From NCBI GenBank assembly GCA_015680685.1, contig MNCI01034785.1, forward strand, positions 185,709 through 249,708: 64,000 nt of DNA, in the 5' to 3' direction. How positions within the stretch are numbered: the stretch's first letter is position 1; each line of letters opens with the position of its first letter. Positions 1 through 11,742 of this stretch are shown here, in pieces. The position numbers were made by a program, and so were the translations under genes. The notes under the pieces were generated by a model. That model was given only the letters and a program-made list of their open reading frames with translations, did no database searches and was not told the DNA's origin. Origin of the DNA: Gnetum montanum. Its lineage: Eukaryota; Streptophyta; Gnetopsida; Gnetales; Gnetaceae.

Positions 1-1
1 A

Positions 2-424
2 AGGCCTTGGCTAGCCCAACTAAGGGCCATATCCTCTCCCATCCACCAAGAAATCCACCTTCCATACAAAGGTGGTCAAGTCATCATCCATGGTGATAAT
101 TATTCCTCTTCAACTATCCATGACATAGACATGGCACAAGTTTCGGAAGAAGAGTTTCTTGGTGGTACACCTACGACAACCAATGCAACACCTAAAGCTA
201 ACATACCTGAATGAGTGGTTGAAGCTAATAGCCTTCCAGAAGATCCTAAGCCTTGCACACTCCCTAACCCATACCTAGTTAGGAAGAAACTATGTGATCA
301 AGACTTTTCTTTGACCAAAAACATGTTAAGCACTAGCTTATCCCTTGCCTCCATCAGTCATGCTTTTCTGGTTTTTTCTTGGGTTGCGTTTGTTTATGCA
401 TTTACATTTCACCTACTTGCCTAG
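2..424 (+). pseudogene. Element D gag-pro C-terminal tail (Tat-like Ty3/gypsy)
   Basis: This is the end of a gag-protease polyprotein. The frame opens at base 2 with the post-protease motif RPWLAQLRAISSPIHQEIHL, followed by a short linker (PYKGGQVIIHGD), then a TGA at 212-214. It reads on in the same frame to TAG at 422-424. The same motif block occurs in element A near 22,425-22,500, in element B near 35,700-35,760 and in element E near 52,030-52,130, which identifies it as the conserved end of the gag-pro ORF. Protease and gag lie outside the window to the left. The residues after 214 (about 70) are poorly conserved and end in a hydrophobic stretch that I take to be chance. Nothing suggests a functional protein. 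Confidence 0.75.
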
Positions 425-479
425 TTTGCCCAATACTTTTCTTTGTTTAGGTATTTTTACTTTATTTACACATTCATTT

Positions 480-1020
480 ACTTATCTTATTCATTTCATT
501 TAAAACAAAACTACAAAAACACATGGCTCAAAATGGCCTAAAACTAGCAATGGCTTGAAAAGGCCTTAAACTAGCTCATGGCCCGAAAAGGCCTTAAACT
601 AGACAATGGTCCATAATGGCCTAAAACTATCATGTTTTTCTCTTCTTTCCTTTCATTCATGCATTTCAACTCTATTTACAATAAGTTTTTCTTGATGTTG
701 TTTTCTTTCTATTCAATTTTTGCAGGATCTTATAGGCACACAGCATGACCATGCATGTAGCATTGCACCTTACACAAGCAAGGTAAGCATAGTCCACTAT
801 GACTATAAACTAGCACAACTTGTCCTTAGGTCATGAAATTAAGTTATCACAACAACTCAGCCTTGGGTCATGATGTTAAACTAGCATAACGTCCACTTTC
901 TGCTACAACATTAAACTAGCGTCCAATAGTCTCCCAGGACTATAAACTAGCATATCACGATTTTCCAAGACCTTAAACTATGTTCATAGTCTACTAGGAC
1001 TTTAAACTACCATGTTTCTA
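480..1020 (+). repeat. TTAAACTAG-type spacer minisatellite after gag-pro (element D)
   Basis: A degenerate tandem array begins just after the gag-pro stop. Units of roughly 25-45 bases centre on CCTTAAACTAGC, with a GGCC or GTCC plus ATG block between. The sequence says nothing about function. The same motif recurs in the same sense orientation next to ORF ends in elements A, B and E, so it belongs to the element rather than being a random satellite. Confidence 0.7.
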
Positions 1021-2136
1021 ATCTAATTCAAACACTTGCCATTGGTGAAAGCCTTGGGAGCACTTACAACCTCATTTCCTCCCACCATTCTGGTGATCTT
1101 TTGGAGCACTTACCATTAGTATGGTCTTCAAAGGACTTGCAACATCATCAACTTGGCACTTTCGCTAGCTTCCTGAGCACTTGCAACTAGCATAACATTT
1201 GTAACATCTTCATGTCTAGCACTTCCAGCATCTTCACATATGGAATTTTCACTTGCATTTCACAATGTGTGGGTTTCTTATCTTCTTAGCATTATGTTTG
1301 CAAGACAAAGCCTTTGAGGTAGTCATGCAAAGGTGTATCTCATCATAGTAGGAAGTTACCACATTTCTCTAATGTGCATGAATTGGACTAGTTAAGCCAT
1401 TCAAGATTGCACATCCTCCTCATCCTTATTACAACCTATGTGAATCCACTTTGTCATCCTATATCCTCTCATCCCCCACATACTCATGATTTCACATCCC
1501 TCAGATGCATACGCACTATGACACACATGGCATTCTCTTCATATCAACCACTAAACCCATGGTCGATGTAACACAACTCATCCTCTGGGGAGCCTCTGTT
1601 GCATGATCAAAGACTAAGAGGATGTAACATGAATCATCCCTAGGAGGAAACATCTATCCTATAGATGTAGTGTGGTTGCATCAAAGATAAGACCATCTAC
1701 CTAATGACCAACTTGCAGCTAACATTCAGTAGTAAGTTGAACCTATTGAAGGTTCACCTCTCAAAAGGAAAAAGTAAACAACACTTCAGCTTTGCAATTG
1801 GCCCATCCTTGGATCAATTTTGACCCTCTCATAAGCACCCAGACAAGAGGTCAATGTTTTAGAGGTAAACTACTTCATGTCATGGACACTGTTAGCCATG
1901 TTTAGTCCCCATTTTACATCATGATTTTTCCACCATGTAAATTTCATCTCCCTAGGATTGCCTATACCCCTTGTCCCTTAGCATAGCTTCATTTCCATGG
2001 CACTCTTGAGCATGGTGAAATAACATTTGTTCTTGTACTAATGAGTGATGTTGGTTGCATGAATACTATGGTGTTTTGTAATTCTTTGTCGATGTATCTT
2101 GGCCCACTTCTCTAGACGTCAACAAAGAGGGGCCAT
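1021..2136 (+). other. Element D 3' untranslated region with polypurine tract
   Basis: No coding signal was found. The last part resembles the sequence before the 3' LTR of element B: a TGGTGTTTTGTA block is present at about 2070 and in the reverse complement of B near 24,930. The stretch ends in the purine-rich AACAAAGAGGGG (2121-2132), a plausible polypurine tract for plus-strand priming, followed by CCAT and then the LTR start. Pol and the antisense ORF, expected between gag-pro and this region, are absent. Confidence 0.55.
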
Positions 2137-3401
2137 TGAAAGACCACAAAATTTTAGGTCTTGACATCTCAACTACAAATCTGGCTAAGTTTCAAAATGG
2201 TGTCACTTTGCTCAAATATTTTTTGAAGTGTTGAGTATAGGTAGCTTCAGATTGCTAGATCTTTAAAATTTTTCTAAATGTCATAATGATGGTACTTTCT
2301 GCACACTGTTATGTTGCATAGCATAGCACATTGTTACACTGCGTAGCATAGCATCCTATTACACTACATAGCATAGCACACTATTACGCTATGTAACATA
2401 GTGTAGTGTAGCACCCTATCATGTAGTAGCCAATAGATAATGGATGGGTGGAGTAGATAGTGTGCAGTAGATAATTGCAACCTATTGCAATTGGAGTTGT
2501 AGTAGATAAGATAGTAGCAAATAGCATCTCGAGTCCCACGCATAACACAAGGATGAGCATAGTAGATAGTAGCAACCAACATACCATGCCCCATGTGTAA
2601 CATGGGATGAGCATAGCAGAAAATGTGGTCCCACCCACTCCACTACCATGTGGCACCTAATTTACATTTTGGGATAACCTTAGCCCTATAAATACCCCTG
2701 TGCCTTCTTTTAGAAAAGGAAGGGTTTTTGGCTTTCATTTTTCACTAGAAGGTAGTTGGCACTTTCATTTGGGAATTTGACACTTTGGAATCTTGGCACT
2801 TAGCTCCATGGATGAACAAGACCCAGAGCACACAACACTGATAGAGAGGCACAACTACACTATGCAGTACACTATAGGTCTATTGTAGCCTAGTAGAACC
2901 TCACATGGTACACTGTGGCTATCAACCCGGTAGGCATAGTTCAACATAGTGAGCACCAAACTTCATAGCCTGACACCACCAAGGTTGTGACTACACTCCC
3001 ACTATGCCTATTATACATTGTGTATACCTTTGTGAATTAGCTATGCTCCCCCAATTTTGGGGTAGTGCATTTTCTCTCCCAAGCTCTTATTTTATTCTAC
3101 TGCACCATACATGTTGCATTATTGTGTGTCTGTGGATGCTTTTTATCCTAGTTACATACTTTAGTATGTTTCTACTATTGTGTGTGCCACATTTTCTTTC
3201 GATCTAACCTCCATACATCACACTCTAAAATCAGTATTTGTAATCAGTTATTTGATATCTCATAAGTTCCTATCTAATCGACTAGACTGTTCAAGGCACC
3301 CCATTCCCATTTTCTCTAGCACGACCCTCATACGGATCTAGGGTTAGGCTATATTCTTGATAACCTCTCAGTGTTCTAGCCATCAATTTTTTCAAATGTC
3401 A
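2137..3401 (+). repeat. Element D 3' LTR
   Basis: It starts TGAAAGACCACAAAATTTT after a purine-rich tract and ends TTTTCAAATGTCA. The end matches the sense end of the element A 5' LTR (TCTAGCCACTAATG then TTTTCAAATGTCA), and the start matches A and B LTR starts. A TATA box (CTATAAATACCCC) lies near 2685-2697. U3 carries short direct and inverted copies of GTTACACTGCGTAGCATAGC at 2330-2420. The LTR is about 1.27 kb. The 3' boundary rests on the match to element A. I could not test a target-site duplication because the 5' end of D is outside the window. Confidence 0.7.
2687..2693 (+). promoter_or_regulatory. TATA box in element D LTR
   Basis: TATAAAT inside CCCTATAAATACCCC. A clear copy at the equivalent place of the element A LTR (minus strand, about 44,358-44,364) supports it as the LTR promoter. 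Confidence 0.6.
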
Positions 3402-3690
3402 CACATAGTACTACTAGTTATTTGGCAAGTGGTGTTGATGCTAAGAGCTCTAACCAAGATGATTGGCAATGGTGGTGGTAGCTTTGGAAGGCCAACAAGA
3501 TGTCTAAAGGCATCTCCAAAAGATTAGTAAGATGCCTTGGATGGTGATGCTACAAATTCTCTAGAGGATTTTTCCTTGATGACATGAACTTCATTCTAGA
3601 ATTGCAATGCCCTACCCCATCCTAACCAAGAGCTGTGAGTAGGTAACAAATGGTTGAAAGTATTCATGCTTGCTTGTTTGTAGAACTATG
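3402..3690. other. Unassigned stretch between D LTR and A spacer
   Basis: No ORF or repeat was recognised. It is presumably a piece of the element A 3' leader or old flank. The element A 3' LTR that should lie here in minus orientation was not found. Confidence 0.4.
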
Positions 3691-3699
3691 TTTATTGAA

Positions 3700-4060
3700 G
3701 TATGGATGTTGAACTACAAACTAAGCTTTAATTCTTGGTAGACTACATGCTATACTAGTTTAAGGTCCTAGCAGACCATGAACCTAATTTAAGGTCTTGG
3801 CAGACTATAAACCTAATTTAAGGTCCTGGCATACTATGATGTGCTAGTTTAAGGTCCTAGTATATTGCTGTGCTAGTTTAACATTATAGTAGATAGTGGA
3901 TTGCTATTTTAAGGTCATAGTGGACCATGCTATGGGTCCTAGTTTAGTGTCATATCCCAAGAACATTTTTCACTAGTTTAACATCATAGTAGATGTTTCG
4001 TGCCAGTTTAACATTATAGCAGATGTTATGTGCTAGTTTAACATCATAGCAGAAATTTTC
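3700..4060 (-). repeat. TTAAACTAG spacer minisatellite downstream of element A pol
   Basis: About nine degenerate units. On the plus strand they read CTAGTTTAAGGTCCTAGCAG or CTAGTTTAACATCATAGCAG, which in the element's sense is TTAAACTAG. Two sub-variants occur: TTAAGGTCCTAG units at 3745-3920 and TTAACATCATAG units at 3960-4060. The array sits directly after the integrase end. Confidence 0.7.
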
Positions 4061-4099
4061 TTACCTTGCTTTGTCATTGGAACAACACTACATACTAGG

Positions 4100-7000
4100 T
4101 ATAGTATGGCTTTAGGTATAAGTGGTTGATTGAATTGGAAAACTCATTGCTATTTAGACCAGCAAGCTTGAATGCTTCATTTTCATAGGCCTTTATAACC
4201 AAGAAAGGTCCTTCCTAGTTAGTTGAGAATTTGTCCATAGGTTTGAGAATTATCTTGAGGATCAAGTCCCCCTTCTTGATCAGGCATTGATGCTAATTGT
4301 GTCAATTTTTTGATGTTTCTTTTCTTAGTACTACTCGATGTAATCAAGTGTTTGCATGCACTCCTCCTCTATAGAGTTGAGGTTAATGGTTTTCAACTCG
4401 TTGTTCTAAAATTCATCAATGAAGCTTGAGAGGATCATGTAGAGAAATGGGACCTACAATTCAAGAGGAAACATTACTTTAGATCCATACACAAGACTAT
4501 ATGGCATCTTACCAGTTGTTGTTTTGCATGTCATATGGTAGGCACACAATGCATAGACTAGCTATTGATGCCATCATTGTTTGCTATTGTTAAGCATTCT
4601 CTTCAAAAGTTTGACAATGACTTTGTTCATAGCCTTCACTTGGCCATTCACCTATGGGTAGTATAGTGATGAAAAGGAATATTTAATGCCAAGGTATTCG
4701 TAGAAGGCTTTAGTTTCTATACTAATAAACTATGGCCCGTTGTTTGTGACTATAGTCATGGGTAGACCAAATTGAGTCACGATGTTGTCTAGGATAAATT
4801 TGCAAACCTATTGCAATGTTATCTTCCTAAGGGGAATAACTTAAACCCACTTGGTAAATTAATTTTTTGCAATTATGATGAAGCTATGTCTTGCAGAAGA
4901 CTTAGGTGTCATAGGTCCTATAATGTCCAACCCCCAATGTTGGATTGACCACATGATCTGCATAGTATGTAGTTTAGTGGATGGCATGTGCATTAAGTTG
5001 CCATGTCGTTGACACACATAACACATACTAACCTTGGAAATGCAATCACACTCCATGTAAGGCTAGTAGTAGCCTAAGAATCTAATTTTTGCTACCATTG
5101 CTTGGGTGCTATGTGGACTCCACGCAGTCCCTCATGGACCTGATCAATGATCATTTATGCTTCACTAATGCTAATGTAGGTTAACATTATTCTATCATAG
5201 GATTTGCAACATAAGGTGCTATCACCTATAAGGATGTACTATTATGATTTTTTTTACTACCTCATTTTGAAAAAAAGGTTAGATTTTATGGAGGCTCACT
5301 CTATTGGAAGCATGTCTTGATGTTGCCATACCATTCTTGGGCATGAGCTATGCTTTTCATGGCTATGGATGCAATGCTTGTTGTTTGAATAGTAGGTTTA
5401 GTACAATATTTTATTGAAGTAGGCAAGGTAGAAAACATGTTGGGTTCTATGATTAAGGCTAAGGTGGCTAATGCATCAGCATGTCCTTTTTATTATGGGG
5501 AATATGTTGGAGATTCATAGTTGCAAATCGCTTGAACAGGTGTTTCGCCAAATACAATAAGGTTGTAAATGTTGTGTTTTGAAAGCATAAACCTTTGTAA
5601 TTTGGTTGAAAATAGCTATGAATCACCTTGAATTACTATGTTTTGAATTCCTAAATCATGAGCTAATAAGACATGTCTCAAGAGACCTTCATACTTTACT
5701 ACATTCTTAATGTAAGGAAATGTAAAGTGATACATGAAGGGTTGGACCTCCCTAAGGGAAACATGATGATGGTAGTGGCACTACCACCTTGTGAGGTTGA
5801 AGGATCATCAAAGTATAAAATTACCTCAAAGTTTTTAAGAACTTGGCTTATGCTATTAACATGCTTATCCAAAAGTTCTAGATCTATTGTTTCTTGATCA
5901 TTTATTGGTGAATACGTGAGTTGTGTAACTATTTCTTGACTCTTTGTAGATGCTTGATCTATGTAATGCAGGTTAAAATCCATAGTTATTACCTTCCACT
6001 ATGCAATTCAACTACTTTCATATATGTCTATAGTGATTTCCCAAAGTACATTGCTTTTTCAAATAATGTTAACTTGATGGCAGAAAAGATAATGCCTCCA
6101 TTTCTTGAGTGCTAAGACTAAGATGAGATAGTTCTTCTCCACATCATTGTATTTCACCTCATGGGATACTAGTGCATGGCTTAAGTAGTAGATAGGGACC
6201 TTTAAGCTATCATATCACTTTTGGCAAAGTATAAAAGTGATGGACATGTTTGAGGTTGCAAGGTAAATGTAGAATGGCTTATCTCCTTCTGGAGGATAGA
6301 CTATTGGAAGTTGAGCTAGCTCTTTTTTGAGGTTGTCCAATGCCTCTTGGCATTGTGTTGTTCACTCAAAGTGGACTTCCTTTTTGAGAAAATGTTGCAT
6401 TGGCTGTAACTTATTAGTCAACCTTGCGATAAACCTACATATAAATTATAACCTACCTTGCAACCCATGTAGCTCCTTAAGGTTTGTTGATGGTGCTAAG
6501 TTGGTTATATCCTTGAACTTATCAGGGTCTACACGTATACTTGCTTCTGATGCTACAAAGCTTAGCATGCAACTAGTCTTGACACCAAAGACACACTTCT
6601 TAGGGTTTAGCCTAGGGTCATCTCTAAGGAAACATTTGAAGACATGGTTCAAGTTATTTATGTGGTTGTGAGAAACCTTGGACTTAACTACTATATCATT
6701 GATGTAGTCATTAAGTAAGTCTAGTATATAATCACTAAAGATATATGTCATTACACGTTGCTAGGTTGCTCCTACATTATTTAGTTCGAAAGGCTTCATT
6801 ATATAGCAAAACATACCCCAAGGGGTCATGATGGTGGTGTTGAGTTGATGCTCTAGGTTGATCCAAATTTGGTTGTAGCCTAAGAACCCATCCATGAAGG
6901 ATAATAAGGCATGACCAACCATAGTATCAATGAGTTGGACAATACTAAGTGATGGCAATTCATCTTTGATGGTCACCTTATTCAAGTCTCAAAAGTCTAT

Positions 7001-7570
7001 TGAAATGCATATACTTCCATTTTTGTTAGGGACAACCACAATTTTTGAAACCTAGTCATCGTAGTCAACTACTCAAATGAAACCAACTTTATAAAGGTTA
7101 GTGATTTCATTGTGAACTGCCAATGCCACCTCAGGTCTGACCTTGTGAGCTTTCTACTTAAGTAGCTTTATGAAAGGATCGAGGATAATGTTGTGTTGTA
7201 TTATGTGAGGGTCTAGGCGTTACATGTCCTTATAAGACCATGCAAATGCCTTGATGTTATCATTGAGGATTCTTGAGATTCTTTTTTTGGTTTGATGCTC
7301 TAACAAGGAGGTAAGTTTTAATGTTTTTTCCTTGCCTTTACATGTTACTATAGGGACTTCAACTAGGGGATCCTTAGTTACATCACCTACCTCTAGGTAT
7401 AGAGCTCTAACTAGATGGTTTGGCCAATCTAGAGATGTCTCTAAGGATGCTACATTTGTATCATAAGCCATGGGCTCAAAGTCTAGGAGTTCAATGTTTA
7501 TACATCTCGTGGAATCATCATAAGGTCTAGTCAAGACCAAGGGCAAATGAAGATGCTTGTACACACTCAT
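4100..7570 (-). pseudogene. Element A pol: RT, RNase H, archaeal-type RNase H, integrase (Tat-like)
   Basis: Minus-strand pol with many stops. In order: a pre-RT linker ending NIKAFAWSYKDM (7220-7570); RT fragments 6446-6985 with FMDGFLGYNQI, TPWGMFCYIMKPF and a degenerate catalytic loop YINDI in place of Y-[VL]-D-D-I; an RNase H palm fragment near 6090-6440 with FYIYLA and YYLSHALVSHEVKYNDVEKN; an archaeal-type RNase H start (EVILYFDDPSTSQGGSA) near 5760-5830; the integrase zinc-binding remnant with CYVCQRHGN at 4859-5056; and an integrase core in several frames down to about 4190, with HWGLDIIGPM and a TNNGP remnant of the second Asp. The RT, RNase H, aRNH, integrase order is the usual Tat order. 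The substituted RT loop and the stops make it inactive. Confidence 0.85.
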
Positions 7571-7830
7571 GCTACAATCTTGTCAGGAATCCTACAAAAA
7601 ACCCAGAAAAACATCAAGAAACACCTATCTTAATTAATTAAAATGCATAAAATAAGGAATAAAATGCTATGAAAATTTTCCTAACTATGTCGTTGTGGCA
7701 TCAAGTAGGCAAAGGCGTAAACTAATTTTGGGGCCTTGGTTGGCCCTAGGATTGCTAGTTTAAGGTCATAGTAGGATGCATCGGTTTAGGAAAGGCTTGG
7801 AAAGTTTTGAATGTGGGATTAGGCTAGGAA
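7571..7830 (-). other. Leader of element A pol with one spacer unit
   Basis: No ORF. A single CTAGTTTAAGGTCATAGTAG unit lies at 7749-7768, in the same orientation as the other element A spacers, so the repeat also borders the 5' side of pol. Confidence 0.5.
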
Positions 7831-9260
7831 TTTATTGGGCAATAAAAAAAATAAAAAAACTTTTCTAAGTATGGGAATGCTGGAAAAGTTAGAAAATTTT
7901 TCTAACTCTATGTGCTACACTCATCCTGCGTTACATGTTGGACATGGGATAGTACCTGGGAGGGTGATGTGTCATTCACCTAAAAAGTGTATAAATAAGA
8001 GTTTTACCATAGCCTATCATTTTCAAGGTTGAAATAAATATTCACTGAGCGTAGCACAACCAAAGAAAAGGGAGTTAGAGCCTAGTAAAGAAGAGGAGGT
8101 AGAGCATAGCAAATAGAAGAGGAAAGCAAGAGCATAGACATCAACCATGATGTACCATAGTGAATGCCAACAACCTAGCCTCATCAACGTGGATGAAGGG
8201 GAACATGCATTAAGGTGCCTTCCTAGATCATGCATAGAGGATCATAGGGAGACGTTGTTAGCAAGGTAAGATGCTATGTTTTATCCTTTAAATTTTTTCC
8301 TTCATTTCGTCACCTTAGGGTTTTGGGGGTTTTAAGGGTTTCTTTCCTTGGGTAGGGACTACCACCACTACTATGGTCACCATGTAGCCACAGCTAGGAG
8401 AGGAAGTGCATGTGGTAGATTTTGTAAGTTTCTTTCTTTTTATGTTTTCTATGCATGATTTTTGTGGTGTCCCACATGTGATGTGGGATGATGGTTTTCT
8501 ATGTCTTACATGTGACACGAAACAAGGATTTTTGGCATCCTAAATGTGATGTTGAATAGGGTTTTTTGACATATTTCACATGATGTGAAACAAGGCTAGA
8601 ATGATTTTTTGTTTATGTGAAATTAAAGCATAACGATTAGGGTTAAGTGGCATCAAGCGCTGAAGCAAGGTAGGGAAAATGCAAGGGTTATGGCTATCTC
8701 ATCTAGATTTTTATATTTGGAAGTGCTATGCAGTAAGTATATGGTTTTACATATTTGAAATATTTTTGGACTTCCCCATATTGTGGGTATGCTCTTGATA
8801 GATTGACAAAATGAAGTCAGAAAAAAAAACTTTGATTTTCAAGTGTTACACTTTTCAGATAGGGTGACCAACACTTTAAAAATTTTTGTAGGGTTTTTGA
8901 AGGTTATGAATTGTAGGGAGTGTAGCCAATAGTTAGAAAATTTTTCAATTTTTTTTTCAAAGGTCATGCTCTGTGGGAAACATAGCTAACACTTGGAAAT
9001 TTCTTGCAATTTTTTTGAAGGTTACGCTCTACAGGGAGCATAGCCAATAGTTTGAAAATTTTTAATTTTTGAGGGTTACACTTTATAGGGAGTGTAACTA
9101 ATATTTAGCAAAATATTTTGATATTTTTGAAGTTATAAAATTTGCAAATGTGAAACGTAGATGTTAGTGCTATGCCCTATTGGGGACTAGGTACATTAGA
9201 TGGTCATGCCAACATTTCTTTCTTGCAGGGGTTGTTGGGGTAAGCTAAGGGTTTTACTAA
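7831..9260. other. Region between pol and antisense ORF of element A
   Basis: No convincing gene. It contains repeated CACATGTGATGTGGGAT-like blocks at 8465-8590 (including CCCACATGTGATGTGGGATG) and, from 8840, the repeat array listed separately. By position it is the shared 5' side of pol (minus) and of the antisense ORF (plus). Confidence 0.4.
8840..9130 (+). repeat. Imperfect palindrome repeats, GCTACAC/GTGTAGC type (element A)
   Basis: At least four diverged units of about 65-75 bases of the form GTTACGCTCTACAGGGAGCA then TAGCCAATAG(TT), then GAAAATTTTT. Within each unit the arms (GCTCTAC or GTTACACT against GGGAGCATAGC or GAGTGTAAC) are partly inverted. The same unit type occurs at 44,780-45,370. 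Confidence 0.6.
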
Positions 9261-9261
9261 T

Positions 9262-11737
9262 GTGCTAAGTATAATTTTATGCATTTTTTTGTATCTAATG
9301 CTAACATTCTCCTCTAATTTTTGTTGTGGCCATAAGGTACTATTGGAACCCATCCTCATCGTGGTTGAGTTGGTGGATGTCTTGTGTTACATGAGTGAAC
9401 CTATGCTAAATGTACATACACTAGACACATGTGTGGATCATTAGGTGATATGGTTCTAGTCATGGGGCATAGGAGTTCCTATAATTTTTGCTTCTCCATT
9501 TCAATGTGATGATATGATCACACTTGATTGTAGATGTAGCTGATGTCATAATGGAAATGTTGTTGCCTAGGGCAAACTAGGGTATCTTAAGGTCATATTC
9601 GATAAGCCTTCTAGAAATGAAGGAATAGGAAGTTTAGGCTAAGACCCCATGGGCCTTTGGCCTTTGTCCAAGATCTAGTAAATTCTAGAATTATAGTGCT
9701 ACAACAAGAATAACACATTGTTCATTGCCTAACACATACATACCATTTTTGAGAACCCACCTAGAATAGTATATTGTGTCGGAGGGTGAGTCCCATTATG
9801 ATTACTTGCACTATCCATTTGATTATGACTCACATGAGTATTTTAACCACCTATGTCTGTTGCTAGATTTACTATTGACATACATGGCCTCCATGATGAG
9901 GAGGGGGCCTTGAACTTGACCTTCATTGCCCTACAAGAATTCTCATCTTTTGAGAATGTGCATGCAGTGATGGGATCTGAATTGGCAGAGTACCGTCAGT
10001 GGTTCTTTAAAGCCTATGAAAGGTGCCAAGCATATGGCTGGTTGGATGTAAAATGGGTGACTAGCATTCCTATTGTCAAGGAAGTTTTAGCTCCACCATC
10101 ACCATCCCACACATCATTTGTACCACATAAGTGGTATATTATAATTATTTTTATGAACTTGCAGCTTTACTTTTCTCATGTTAACTTTTCTTTCACCTAT
10201 TGCAATTTTGGTCACTTCAAGAGAGGTTACAATGGTAGCAACAGGCTGCAGTAAGGCCACACTCATCATGAAATATGGTGAGGTGGAGAGTTCATAATGT
10301 TGGTTGTGCTAAGAGGCCCTAGTGGAGATAACTCGGAAGCTTCAATAGGATAGGCTAATGAACCATTTCTTGGTCATTAGCCCAAGTATCCTAGTGGTTG
10401 AGATGATTTTCATCATCAATTAGTTTAGTGAGAGTGCCAATCGCTTCATCATGTAAGCTCGTGGTGTGCAGGAAAATTTTGAAATTATAGATGAATTCTT
10501 TGTAGACCTCTTTGGCCTCCCCTTGTTGGCTCACTAATGGCCAAAAAAAATGATAAAGACTTAGATCATAGAGGGGAGGTTGAAGAGTGGTTGGATACAT
10601 CTAAGTCCTACAAAGGAATACAAGTTAAAGAAGTGAGGCTACCTATGGTCCACCACCTCTATCTAGTCTTTTGTTCATGCATGTTTCCAAAGCTTCTCTT
10701 CCAAGGAAAAATACTCATGGTGGAGGAAGCTTGGATGATGAGAGACATGATAGAGGAGGGCACATGGTATAACTGGGCCTCTTACCTCATCGACAACTTG
10801 TGTGTTAAAATTATTAGGTTTCACCACAACCTCCAGGTGAGATTGCACATGTACTTTATGTTATTTGTAGCATGCCTACAAAGGTTTGTAGAGTTCTTAG
10901 TGGTTTTTGAGGATGGAAATTAGGTTGTGCAAGACCATAGGAAAATTTTTAGGCTATGGATCCATCACCTGTTCAACACCACATGGGCATAGGATCTTCC
11001 AGAGGTAATCAGTGAGTCATTTTATGTAATGACTAGAGGAAATGTGGGATGATCTCACCACACATGTGATAGTGTAGGGGAGGTCCCACTAGTTAACACC
11101 AAAAATGTAGCAAGAGGGATGTGATTCATCGCTAAGGAAATGGGATCATCTAGGACAAAGATTAAAAAACCACATCCCATGGAGGAGCCTGTATGTAAAG
11201 TGGAGAAGAGTGATAGAAATATTTAGTTTAAGTTTTGTTATGTACGCTTATGGATCATAGGTAAGTATGAATCATTGGCTACTATTATAATATGTTATGC
11301 TATACTATACTCATTATTGAAAATTCTAATCCTAACTTGTGTGATGTAGGTAAGAGGGCCTCTATTGAAGTAGCAGAGCCCATAGTGGATGATGTCCTTC
11401 TTGAACCTAAAGGAAAAGTACCATACAAAGAGGAAAGAGAAGCTACAGAGGTGTTATGGCAACTTAAAGAAGAAGGGTTGCTATAGTTTCAATGGGGTGA
11501 GTTTGAAAATTTCTTTGATGGCATGAAGATGGGTTATCCCCTCGCTCTCACATCTAAGGGCTAGTTGGGTAAGAGTTTTTCATTGTCATCTTCTTTTTTC
11601 TTCTTGAAATATTTACATCCTTGGATATTAGTTATTTGATAATTACTATGTATGTTATGTTATAGTTTCTAGTGTTTACACTGAGTGCCGAATGTCCACA
11701 TCCATCTTTCGCATGCATTCATGGACAAGAGCTCTTG
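9262..11737 (+). pseudogene. Element A antisense ORF (asORF), 5' part
   Basis: Plus-strand coding remnant lying opposite to gag-pro and pol of the same element. Blocks homologous to the element B asORF: 9330-9440 (VLLEPILIVVELVDVL against LKPFLLVVEVVGVL in B); 9853-10130 (WFFKAYERCQAYGWLDVKW against YSKAFARCEARGWLHEDW); and 10560-10920 (RDMIEEGTWYNWASYLIDNL and FVEFLVVFEDGN against MHMILETGVHYNWAQFLLSG and AKFLVVHVGNE). Stops and GT-AG introns separate the blocks. At 11,737 the exon is cut by element C and resumes at 20,410. I do not recognise the family. No catalytic signature is visible. It could be a captured host gene or an element-specific accessory protein. Coverage is fragmentary and it cannot make an intact protein. 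Confidence 0.6.
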
Positions 11738-11742
11738 ATAAG
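11738..11742 (+). repeat. Target-site duplication ATAAG, left of element C
   Basis: ATAAG directly precedes the LTR start TGTTGGCA and is repeated at 20,410-20,414 after the right LTR end. Confidence 0.9.

Noticed and set aside
3700-4060. Regularly spaced repeats resembling a CRISPR array
   Set aside because: Units are degenerate, spacing is uneven, the setting is a plant retroelement, and the same motif recurs at other ORF borders.
6327-6671. 114-codon plus-strand ORF opposite element A RT
   Set aside because: Shadow of the conserved RT frame. A similar shadow occurs at 28,122-28,406 in B.
9262-11486. Antisense ORF as a plant mobile domain or transposase gene
   Set aside because: I saw no diagnostic residues of those families in the readable blocks, so I leave the product unnamed.
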